This document shows, in pieces, positions 8,490 through 18,199 of a DNA stretch of 64,000 bases. The stretch lies in contig JAJEKV010000035.1 of the NCBI GenBank assembly GCA_021234155.1, positions 2,542,001 to 2,606,000 on the forward strand, given 5' to 3'. The translations under genes were made by a program, and so were the position numbers. The notes under the pieces are model-generated. The model did not search any database. It was not told the origin of the DNA and saw nothing but the letters and a program-made list of their open reading frames with translations. The DNA is from Isoetes taiwanensis. Its lineage: Eukaryota; Streptophyta; Lycopodiopsida; Isoetales; Isoetaceae. The stretch's first letter is position 1; each line of letters starts with the position of its first letter.

Positions 8490-11400
8490 GTAACCTTGTC
8501 GATGGGGATGTGGTAGTTGCCGGGGGACATGAATTGCATAGAGGCCATCCGCATGGCGGGGAACATTCCATGGCGCAATGTGGTCGTGGAGGTCATGGAA
8601 GCCATAGTGCCCACCCATGTGCTTCCCATTCCCGTGTGAGGGAGCGGATAACATTGCTTGGCCGTGGGGACATTCATCGAATGGCCTCGAAATCAAGTGA
8701 AGTACTGTGAAGGAGCCCCAACTATGTCATCAGAAACGTCTGATACTGATACCCCCAACTTGCCTAGTAGTACCTCCACAACATCATTAGACTCGATTAA
8801 TGCATCGCCCGGCCCTACAAGCGAAGTAGCAAAGACAGAAGAATATGGTGAACCTTGTCAGTAATAATACTGTGGTTGGTAAGGGTGTCTTGGTGAATAG
8901 AACTTGCATCCATGAGAAGAATGCTGACGCACTCAACGTAGCAGTGCAAGTTACCGAGGCTGTGGTGCCTACACACATCCTTCCGATTCCATGTGATGGC
9001 GCTGACAACATTGAAGAGGCTGTGGGTACGTTTATCGAATGGCCTCGACAGGATATAAGATATCATGCCATTGATTTAGCTACTCCATCACCGACCTCGA
9101 ATGTAGAATCGTAGAGGCGCGGTCGATGCAGATGAAGAAATTGATCCTACGGTGGATCTACATTACGCGTTTTTCCTCGCGAGGATAGCATCGGGATGAT
9201 GATGAACCACCACCTAGTTTCTCAAGAACCGATCTCTTGGATAAGCATTGCCACATTCTTCATGCATGTGACCGAAGTAAATATGCGAGAGGCCATAATT
9301 GTCTTGATGATCCCCGGGATGCCGTTGACGATGAATTTTAGGAGACTCAAAGGTGGGGCTGTGTGGGGAAAGATCCTTCCCGCACTAATTACGAGAGGAT
9401 CTCAAATGTCATGCTTGTGCGAAAGGCCCGAGAAAATGCACTTGTACAATGGGAAAATAGCGATGTGATCTTTGCGGGGATGGAAGGACCGTCTCACAAC
9501 ATCCGCAAGCTCGAGAAGCTAAAGAAAATGAGGATATGGAAATAGAATCATTTGAGGACAACATTCAGGCTCAATTCAAACGAAAAAGGAAGTATACTTA
9601 CACACATAGGATTCCAAGACAGCCCAAGGGAAAGAGCAAAGAGGAAAGGCTATGCTCCACAACTTCAATCAATAAGTTCATGAAGTCTAGCTGCTGCAAA
9701 AATACTTGCAACAAGAAACTTACCAAGCATCAAGTATGTGAATTAAGAAAAGAATTTTTATCTCAACCATACAATGCAAGGGTTACGTATTTTTTTGACG
9801 TGCTGAGTGTGACTTACACAGGAGAAGGAGAGGACAGGATAGTGCTCAAGGGGATGGAATTCTGTCTGGCTGGGTGGCGCATGGCTTTAGGTATCAGTCA
9901 GTCAACATTTTACAATTGGAGAAACAGATTTGAAGCAGGTGCAAAGATAGCTGAACATGGCAATACTGGCTCTAAGAAGCCTAGATCTTCTACACTGGCC
10001 ACCGAATGTGTGCTAGACAGATTCATTCAGGAGAATGCTGAAAGTATTCCCCATAGGAGCAAAAGAGGTAGAGATGATGTAAGAGAAAATGTACGGAAGC
10101 TTCCTTCCATTCTTAATAAGAAGCTTATACATAAAGAAGTTGGTGCAGTCGTTGAAGAGCTTACAGGAACAACTGTAGCCTTGAACTCTTTCTATAGTAT
10201 ATGGAAAAGAGAATTTCCAGATGTTAGCATTGCAAAAAATACAGCCTTCTCTAAATGCAACATCTGCGTCGTAATTAAGCAGAAGCTGGAAAAAACAAAA
10301 GATACAAGAGAGAGACGAAATCTTGCAATTCAACGTCGGTCTCATATGCTAGAAACAACGCTCTTGCGAGAAGTCAATATTGGCATTGGAGAGCATTGTC
10401 ACAGCGGTCTCCTGAAAATCATCTATGTATAATACATGATAAGATGGATCAGGTTAAGACTTTAGTGCCTAGAAGTCATCATCTAGCAAAATCTGTATGG
10501 AGAGGTGATCGCTTGAAGAGCAGTTTGACAGGAGCTTTAACTCATGGGCATGGTGGTCGTGCATATGGTCATTTTTCACTTGATTTATGGAAAGATGATT
10601 CAAACTTCCACATTGGTTCACTTTCTAGAATATTGCATAACTTGGAATTGGTACAAGAGGACAAGATAGGTGACTTATGTGGAAGTAAGCCTGCAGATTG
10701 CAAATGGATGCAAGCAGTCAAGGATACCAATCCTTTGAAGAACAAACTTGCTTCTATGGCAGAAGTATTGCCAAATGCTTCAACTACAACGAATCCTGAG
10801 GTGTTCAACCCTCTCCCCCGAAATCTCTATTTACAACTTGATAATGCATCAGGGCAAAACAAAAATAGGTATGTCTTTTCATACTTATCTTATTTGACTT
10901 GGCTTAAGGTCTTTGATGAGATCCAAGTGGGCTTTATGATGGTCGGCCACACCCATGATGATATTGATGCTTTATTTGGAAATTTTTCAACCTTGATGAG
11001 TTAAATTCGGATGCTTTGACACTACGAGCTACTTTACTTGTTTAGCAAATGCAATGCAAAATCCCCAATTCCATACTTTATTGATGAAGTTCCAAATTGG
11101 AAGGATTTTGTGAAGGGATTCATCCACGATAAGGGCCAGCGCTTTGGTTGGGCATCTTGAACCATTGCTCTTCAAATTTAAGATGGCGGAGATTGGCCTG
11201 TTATGCAATACAAAAATCGTCCTACACATAAAGAGTGGCTTCCGCAGATTCTCTAGGAGTTAGAATGTGGAAAGAGGATGAACATGGTCACCAATGATAC
11301 CAAGTGGTGTGCCACAAAATATTCCTCCTAGACCAACATTGAAAGATCTTCGGGGTTGAAGGATAGCATCAACAAATACATCTCCCTATGGAAGGACATA

Positions 11401-12002
11401 TGTAAGAATCAAGAAACTAGCTTGTTTGCAAGGCAATACACGGCAAGTGTTGAGTATTGGAGCCGACTTCTTATCTCTTTGGAGGATGTTGCTCGGGGCG
11501 TCCTCAAAATGATGCATTTTGGCCACAAACAAGACAAGTTCCTCTAGAACAAACGGCGTTTGTTCGAGGAGAGGTCGACGTGATATCTGCATTGGTCACA
11601 CGACCTTTACCATCTTATTGTGGCTGTCGGATGGCCGTCCAAAGTGTTGCCTCTTGAAGAGTTTGATCCTCACGCATGTGACAAAGGGTATGTTTGTTCT
11701 AGTCGGACACGGAGATGATAACACTGCCACTTGGTTAGGATATGCGAGGAGAAGAATCGTTCTTGATCCGGAATCTACATATTTTGGACATATTTTTTGT
11801 ATCGTGGTGGAAGCCCTCTTGGGGGGACTACAAAAGGCGCTTGACTAAGCGTTGGCGGCCTAATCCTTCCGATCCTTCAAGGTACGAAAATTTAGATGCC
11901 ATTCATTATGCTTGGGATGCCAATGGCAAGAGGCCGAAAACAATCCAAATTCCGAAATATATTGTAGACATGTGGAAAGACATAGCACATTGTTCATCTT
12001 AA
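8490..12002 (+). pseudogene. Element A transposase-like protein (RNase H-like core), decayed
   Basis: The 5' part holds two tandem copies (about 8570-8705 and 8940-9065) of a VPTH.LPIP...AVGTFIEWPR domain that resembles the plant transposon-associated DUF8039 family. The long exon at 9536-10432 contains a Cys-rich segment (SCCKNTCNKK), an HTH-like LGISQSTFYNWRNRF, HGNTGSKKPR and a KCNIC motif. A frame shift leads into 10396-11004, which has HDKMDQ, LQLDNASGQNKNR and GHTHDDID. These acidic motifs resemble the core of DUF7869 proteins and are plausible DDE-type catalytic positions. The 3' end (11742-12002) has KRWRPNPSDPSRY. Stops and frameshifts after 11004 break the frame. The homologues here are at 19664-22726 and 56781-59741. 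Transposase function is inferred from family resemblance and context. Confidence 0.7.
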
Positions 12003-12198
12003 TACATGAGATCTTGTACTTGTAATATATATCTTTCATCTTAATACATAACATTACTATATTTGTGATCATATATAACTGCTTACATCTTTAATATATA
12101 AATGCATACATGATTCATAGATAAGATGGTCAGAAGTGCTTATATGTTGAAGCAAGTGATTCAATCATCTTCAGGATGTAGTAGTGATCCACGATATC

Positions 12199-12399
12199 TC
12201 ATAGCTCATGCTTTCGAGGAAGCCATATCAGATGGATCATAAACAATTGACGAGGGCAATGAATCTCAGCGCCCAAAGCTTTTCTTCGCAGGTAGGGATC
12301 AAGAAGAAGATGCCTATCTAGGCAACCAACAAGATCAGAGTGGCTCATTGAGCACTTGATCGCCTCGATGTGGTGAACAGAAGAAGGAAAATAATCCAT
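12199..12399 (-). pseudogene. Small element protein, copy A1 (truncated by frameshift)
   Basis: The predicted protein starts MDYFPSSVHHIEAIKCSMS and is clearly homologous to the three copies at 12760-13017, 22857-23099 and 23493-23735. Shared residues include IKCS, YNDL-like, LDPYL and HLIWLP. A 1-bp shift near the end replaces the usual SYEINGI tail, so the frame ends early at 66 codons. It is convergent with the transposase gene. No known family is recognised, and there is no signal peptide or membrane segment. Confidence 0.6.
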
Positions 12400-12435
12400 G
12401 GGAGGCGAATGACCTCTAGCCCCGAATGGAGCATT

Positions 12436-12474
12436 TTTTTATAGTGAAGTAAAATTATTGATGTGAATTATTGG
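12436..12474 (-). promoter_or_regulatory. Conserved TATA promoter of small gene A1
   Basis: On the minus strand this reads CCAATAATTCACATCAATAA and then TTTTACTTCACTATAAAA. The TATAAAA begins 44 nt upstream of the ATG at 12399. The same block precedes all four small genes at nearly the same distance, while surrounding intergenic sequence is much less conserved. Confidence 0.75.
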
Positions 12475-12759
12475 AGTGGACTGTAGCGCCATCATTGAGC
12501 GTATACAAGTATCATGTACTCGTACAGGTATGATTCTATCATGTACTCAGATTCTATACATCAACTAATTCACTATGCTTATATTATATATATCCTTAAC
12601 AGATACACAAATCATAAGTGCTTATATTATTATATCCTTACTTGGTATACATATCATAGATGATTCACTTTCGTCATTCTTTGCTTGACTAATATAGGTG
12701 TGATTGAAAATAAAAGACGACTTGCATAGTTCATAGGTACTCATGTCATTATTATATCC

Positions 12760-13017
12760 TTAGCGGTCTGATTCACTCATCATCAACATCAAAGCATTGA
12801 TGCTATTCAGCTCAAAGATCTCGATCGGGGGAAGCCAATAAAGGTGGACCTTAACACGAGTGAGCTTCACGCAAGCACTTTCATGAGGACCATCTGCTTT
12901 GGACTGCAGCCATGGATCAAGTTTGATACCATTTCTGTAGCATTCACACAGATCATTATAGCTAAGGTAGCACCTGAAGGATTGGATGTTCTCTGGACGA
13001 TCAGGCAAGGAAGCCAT
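12760..13017 (-). CDS. Small element protein, copy A2 (85 aa), unknown function
   Basis: The open frame starts at the ATG at 13017 (MASLPDRPENIQ) and ends at 12760. It shares IQ-x5-SYNDL-x-EC, G.KLDPWLQSKA.GP, LTRVKVHLYWLP and FELNSINA with the element B copies. The spacing from a TATAAAA box (42 nt) matches the other copies. The C-terminal tail is divergent (MLMMSESDR), perhaps through a late frameshift. The gene sits with A1 in tandem behind the transposase. Conservation of protein sequence and promoter across two elements argues that it is a real gene. Its role is unknown. Confidence 0.65.
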   Translation of the reverse strand: MASLPDRPENIQSFRCYLSYNDLCECYRNGIKLDPWLQSKADGPHESACVKLTRVKVHLYWLPPIEIFELNSINALMLMMSESDR

Positions 13018-13050
13018 GGGAGATGAATGAGCTCTACCACGGATGGAGCT

Positions 13051-13090
13051 GCTTTTATAGTGAAGTAAAATTATTGATGTGAATTATTGG
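13051..13090 (-). promoter_or_regulatory. Conserved TATA promoter of small gene A2
   Basis: Minus-strand block CCAATAATTCACATCAATAA followed by TTTTACTTCACTATAAAAGC. The TATAAAA begins 42 nt before the start codon at 13017. It is nearly identical to the blocks at 12436, 23134 and 23770. Confidence 0.8.
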
Positions 13091-13099
13091 TGTTCATTG

Positions 13100-13857
13100 C
13101 CTTTATACGAGTACCATACATGTATATGATCCAATAATTTCTATGTATATACTATCAATAATTTTGGTGAGTATATACCATCAATAATTTTGGTGGGTAT
13201 ACCATCAATAATTTTGGTGGGTATAAATATACATCAAATTGCCGAGTCGCAACAACATTGGCCTCCCGTCTAGCTATGACTTATTCTCTGGTCTTGAGCG
13301 TGATTCTATCACTTGCAAGATGAATCATGAGGACTTCAAAGCGGTGCCTTGGCGAGATATACCGCTTGAAGAAGGCTCACCACCTTGTTGCTCTCAATCA
13401 TCGCCATTATCCTCGATCCCGTCGATGTTATCATCCATCTCTCGTGGAATAGGGAGTATCAAATGTTCATGATCGAAAGGATCTGCGGGGCGTATACGCT
13501 AGTTCGATCATTACGAGTAATAGTAGAAGAATAATATTACTTGTTATCTTATTGTAATCTGGTTGTGTTAGTATACAACAGGTACACATAACCTTTTGTA
13601 ATACACATAACCGTAATATAAGTAATAGTAAAATAATAGTACTTGTTATCTTATTGTAATCTGGTTGTACTCTTATTGTTATCTTATTGTAATCTTATTG
13701 TTATCAGGTATACATAACCTTTTGTAATACACATAACCATAGTATGCAACAGGTATACATAACCTTTTGTAATACACATAACCATACTATAAGTATTGAG
13801 GTATACATAACCCTCCAAGGTATACTATATAAAAATTATTCCAACTTGTCTTCAGAA
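13100..13857. other. AT-rich element A right flank with short tandem repeats
   Basis: Three copies of TATACCATCAATAATTTTGG lie at about 13140-13220. Several copies of a unit containing GGTATACATAACC, TTTTGTAATACACATAACC or CTTGTTATCTTATTGTAATC lie between 13535 and 13820. The 77-codon frame at 13239-13472 has no recognisable motif. No gene is called. Confidence 0.5.
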
Positions 13858-13891
13858 TTCCAACTTTAATGAAACTCTGCTTCATGACGAT
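13858..13891 (-). repeat. Right terminal inverted repeat-like arm of element A
   Basis: The reverse complement matches 2534-2567 with one mismatch over 34 nt. Together the arms bound an 11.36-kb interval. Confidence 0.6.
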
Positions 13892-13965
13892 GTTTTTGAC
13901 TAGGTAGGCAAGGCGTGGGTGCTGAGTGCAAGCTTTATGGGAGCAGTTTAACATCATTCCCAGAG

Positions 13966-14021
13966 ATTACTGAACATGTCGAGAAGATCGTGATGGCGAT
14001 CTTCCCGACAAGTTCAGTAAT
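13966..14021. repeat. Element B hairpin 1
   Basis: A 56-nt inverted repeat. Left arm ATTACTGAAC-ATGTCGAGAAGATCG, 6-nt centre TGATGG, right arm CGATCTTCCCGACAA-GTTCAGTAAT. Pairing is broken by only a few mismatches. The inner GATCG/CGATC is the core of the element B palindromes. It lies between the element A right arm and the methyltransferase-like gene of element B. Confidence 0.8.
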
Positions 14022-14203
14022 ACTATTTGGATAATAATACACAACTTTCGGATAATAATACACAAGTTCAGTAATTCTAATCGGTAAAAAAAAGTAACAA
14101 AATATACACAAGTTCAATAAAAGCACAAAACTTTTATGATATTTCAAAGTGATTACATGAGCTTTCACATCCAATAAAGCCAGATTACAACACTAAGTCC
14201 GTT

Positions 14204-17200
14204 CTATTGAGTCTCTTTCACAGAATCTAGAGTAATGCCAAGTTCCTTGGCCATTCTATCTGCATGTTCCTTTCCTAACGCAAGGGTCTGTGAGAGATTC
14301 ATTTCGGAATATCCTGTAATTGAAGGGATCTCTACGTTCATTGCATTGGCGATATCCTGCACACGCCCTGAGCACTGTGTAACCAACAATTCCTCCCGTA
14401 GTTCACTAGAGAATTCAGACGTGCCCAGTAATTTCCTTCTCTTGCTTCCTTCGATGTTTTCTGGGTCTTCAAACTGAGAGTCGGCTTCAGACGGACCCAG
14501 GTATTCAAACTGGGTAGATTGTTTGTTGAGCATACCAGTTGCTAATGGCAATACACCTTCAAATTTCTGGTTCAGTGCCTCGAGCTTTTTGAATGTATGA
14601 TCAAGTGCAGCCGAGTCCTTTTCCGTCTTCTCTAGCAAAGCCCGAGTTTCCTGTAGCCTCTGTTCAAAGCCTTTTTGATCTAACTGATCCAGAATCTCGT
14701 CCATTTTACTCAGATCAGTCTCCTGAATTATTTTGAGGTCCGTTACGTCTGCACCGTTATGGACTTCTTTGTGAATTTCTTCTTCTTCTTCACACTTTGG
14801 CCTTGCCATTTTCTCTAATGTCTCGAAGAAGGATCTCAAAAACCTGCACACCTTGTCGTCATACTCAAAGGAAACGCTACGTTTCCCTTGCATCAGAGCC
14901 ACTCTAGAAGCTGTCCCCGCGGAGAAGAAGTCAAGAACAGCACCGTCTTCGGGAACCAACTCCTTGACCATGGCGTAAATATATGACGTTTTAGCCTAGG
15001 CTTTAAGAACGAAGTCCCCTTCCATAGCTGCCCATGAGAACTTGGGCTTACCAGTGAAGTATTCCTAATACTTTTTCTTGGTTTTCGCGTCCATCTCCTC
15101 ATTACCTGTAATTGGATATTTTGGAAGAGGTGTGCCTCTGGGTGCATTGGTCCCCTGAGTTAGACGCAGCTCCAACCTGGGCTGTACAGGCAAGATACGT
15201 GCCTCACTTCTATTGATCGTTACATGGGTGACGAAATACTGAAATTCCTTAACCATTATCTTGCTAACCCAGCCCTGTTCTTCATAAGCACCCGTGGAGA
15301 CATGTGAACTCCCCTGGATCTGACTTTGGTTGTACAAGCAATTTGGCAAGTGGACAGATCTCAAGAAAATGACAATGTGATACACCTTTGTAGTTGTCAT
15401 GCTTGCAATCCTGCTGAATAGATCCGTGTCCTTTTTAACTTCCCAGACAGTGTTGAAACTGCGCATATCAATAAAAACCATTGTGGCATTTTCTGTTACT
15501 TGCCCCCGCATAAGAATACCAGATTTTGTTACTGCTTGCACAATGTTTCTCTTTTCTTTCAGTTTCCTTGCTTCATCTGGTTTGAGTATAGCTGTAATAG
15601 CTTCTAAGAAAACAGTCGGAAGATTTTCCTGGACGTGATCCTTGTTATAGTTGGCCTTGATATAATCAAAATCCATACCTGCTATATCAAGTAGCCTCTA
15701 TTCATTGAGCTCAGGGAAGAGTGCCACAAGCTCCTCCATGCTCTGCATTGTTTATCTAACAAGCAATTGGCATATGATAGCACCTCAGGGTGCATCAAGG
15801 TCAGAGTTCTGAGGTCTAAGGCCCTCTGCTTGCAGTCATGCCTACCGGTATATCCAGGTTGCACCTTCAAATTTGTCTTTCCCACCAGAATCTCGTCCAT
15901 AAGTTGGGCTACCTCCGCATTATTCATGCCACGAAGGTACCTGAGAAATGTTTTATTGAAAAAATCTGTTGTTGGCTTGTCTGGCAGTTCACTATGATCA
16001 TATGATAGCTTCCGTCCTACCCACTTATTTACAATCTCCATGAACTTTGCCCATGGTTCGTCGTGCATAAACAGAAACTGCTTTTCGTCTTTAAGTTCTT
16101 TGACCTTCAATGTTGTGGTCGTCACTTCAACAAAATCTTGTAATGAAATGCTGGTTAGGATCGCGGTCGCGATCTGCTTCAGCAAAAAGTGAATAGGCTT
16201 ACCTTCCAAGCTGATGTTACTGCTGTGCCCGTTGGTCCTTGTGGAGGGTAATCGAAAGCCTTGTGCTGATTACGCAGTTGTTGAAGCTTCTCTACTAGTG
16301 GCTCTTTGCACACAGTGTCTGCAATTATGTCGTTGCATTGAAGAGATAATTGAATGTACTCGCTGTTGGACAGGTTTCCATTGAGCACCCACGTTCTTCT
16401 TTTGGCGTAAACTTTAGCAAACTCCAGACGTTGCTCAATGCTGCCCATCACAGAGCAAAGGATCTGAGCAGCAAATATGCTGTGGTTTCCAGAAATAATG
16501 TAGACTTTTTTGTTGTCAAGCTCCTCAGGCCTCGACCAAGTAATTATTTTCCTGCGAAAGAAAGTAATTTATTATTTTAATATATAACACTAATGTATAT
16601 ATACAAAGTACTTACTTTATGATGGGGTCAAAAGGCACAACATCTGCCGGAGTGAGAACCTCTGTAGGGCACTTCTTGAAGCTCCTTATTAGCGTTTGCA
16701 CGTGATCGTTAGATCGGAATCTGTGCGTCATTGTTGCTGGAGCTATCTCGCAGTCGAAGATACTTAATTTTGTGAACCAATTCACCCCCATTGGATAAAA
16801 TTTTTTAAACTCTTCGAGCTTTTTTGTTGTCTATTCTGCAAGCTTTTTTTCCTCAGCAAGGTTGAACTTCAGTTCCTCAGGCATACGAGTAGCAGAAGGC
16901 CAAGTTATTGCAGTTGAAGTGGCTGTTGGGACACCTGATGAGGTAGGCGTAGATGATGTAGAAGGCTGGATCTTATCATCTGTATTTAACTTCTGAAGTT
17001 TAATCTTGAAAGTACGTGTCTTCTTATGTACTGGTTCTTCCTTTTCACTAGAATCTACTATAGGGGGAGGCATGAGCAATTTCGGAGCAGTAGGATCTAC
17101 AACTGCTGAAGAAATTGGATTACCAGAGGAAGTCACTACTGGATCTTTCGGTGCAGATGATTCACCAACTGCAGCCAATGGAACAACAGTCCTTTTTTTA

Positions 17201-17838
17201 GCAACTGCATGCAACCAATTTGTATCCATACGCGAGGGTAGCTTGTTGTCTTTAGTAGCCTTTAAGGCACAAGAAGGAGGCTTCTTATCTACCGACAACC
17301 CCTTTCTGCACTTGCTGAAGCCCACAAGAAGGTCTCTGTTGCACTTGATACCAGAGAGAGACAAAGAATCATATAATGGCAGAATCCAACCATACACCTT
17401 TGCACTCATTGGCACACCCTTGCCACTAGCCGGCTTGTTCTGTTTGCTTGCAACCATGATGCTAGGGTCGTAGTTCTGCCATCGCAGGATGTACTCCACA
17501 AACTGCATCTGCGTGTCCTCCACGCTATATATAATAGCATCCTGCATGTTATTCTTCGTACCCTCCCACATGGCAACGATGATGCCCAACTGTTCAAAGT
17601 CATCTGGCCCCTTTCCTGTCCTGAAGAAGAGGCAGAGGTCCTTCCTGCGGTCCCCTTTGATATGTGGTATTGCCTGGGCAATTTTCATGCACCGCTTCAG
17701 ACTTTTGTCGGGAGTTTCTATGCGCATGGGTTCAACGTTTGGCCCTCGAAAGAGGTCAAGTGCTGCATGAAGATCATTAAAACAGTTAAGGACATCGCCA
17801 TGGCTTTTATGTTTAGCTAAATTTAAATTAACAAACAA
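14204..17838 (-). pseudogene. Element B ParB-like / DNA-methyltransferase-like protein, nearly complete but with stops
   Basis: Read from 17838 downward. The N-terminal domain (residues 1-150: RIETPDKSLKRCMKIAQAIP, GDRRKDLCLFFRTG) is followed by a Ser/Thr/Pro-rich basic linker, MPEELK and VVPFDPI. A 64-bp intron (16552-16615, GTAAGT...TTTCGCAG) follows. The next exon has WSRPEELDNKKVYIISGNHSIFAAQ (16464-16538), a good match to the ParB/sulfiredoxin-like fold motif. Then comes a helical domain and an intron (16137-16202) holding one palindrome. The motif IV counterpart is ATMVFIDMRSF (15467), and the SAM motif I is AVLDFFSAGTASR (14903-14938). A coiled-coil, acidic C-terminus reaches 14204. 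Frame-breaking lesions are TAG at 16831, 15698, 15065 and 14996, and a frameshift near 15740. Methyltransferase activity is inferred and is lost in this copy. Confidence 0.7.
16137..16202 (-). other. Intron of element B methyltransferase-like gene containing a palindrome
   Basis: Minus-strand donor GGAAG|GTAAGC and acceptor CATTACAAG|ATTTTG. It is 66 bp, a multiple of three without stops, so a naive translation reads through it. It holds GATCGCGGTCGCGATC (16159-16174) with further complementary arms TGCTG/CAGCA. The position corresponds to the palindrome-filled intron 4679-4922 of element A. Confidence 0.65.
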
Positions 17839-17848
17839 CTTAATACAA

Positions 17849-18197
17849 AAGTGCCTCCAAGGAACGCGACTGCGATCATTTAGACAATTATATGCTACTT
17901 GTTATAAATAAACACCTCAGCGAAATCGCGGCCGCGATTAGTGAGGGCACTTGAAACATGTTAAAACAAAAGTGCTTCCAAGGAACGCGACCGCGATGCT
18001 TGGAAGCAATGCAAACAAGAATGTCCCTGGTTATGTTCTCAACAATCGCGGCGGCGATCCTTGAGATAACTAAAAGTTACATGTTATTAATAAACCGCTC
18101 CCAAAAATCGCGGCCGCGATTTCTGAGAGCACTATAAACCTAAAACTTATACAGATAGAGATCGACAGCATCGTGGTCACGATCCTGTCGAGCTCTT
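17849..18197. repeat. Element B hairpin/palindrome cluster upstream of the methyltransferase-like gene
   Basis: Six units share an ATCGCG..CGCGAT core, but each has its own matching outer arms. Examples are 17912-17946 (CCTCA/TGAGG around AATCGCGGCCGCGATT), 17973-18008 (TGCTTCCAAG/CTTGGAAGCA), 18037-18066 (TCTCAA/TTGAGA), 18098-18130 (around an 18-bp perfect core at 18105-18122) and 18157-18196 (TCGACAG/CTGTCGA around ATCGTG..CACGAT). The first unit (17853-17875) has lost its outer arm pairing. Confidence 0.85.
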
Positions 18198-18199
18198 TT

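Noticed and set aside
8415-9066. Minus-strand frames of 69-93 codons (for example 8415-8696, 8787-9011)
   Set aside because: Antisense to the duplicated N-terminal domain of the element A transposase. The plus strand carries the homology.
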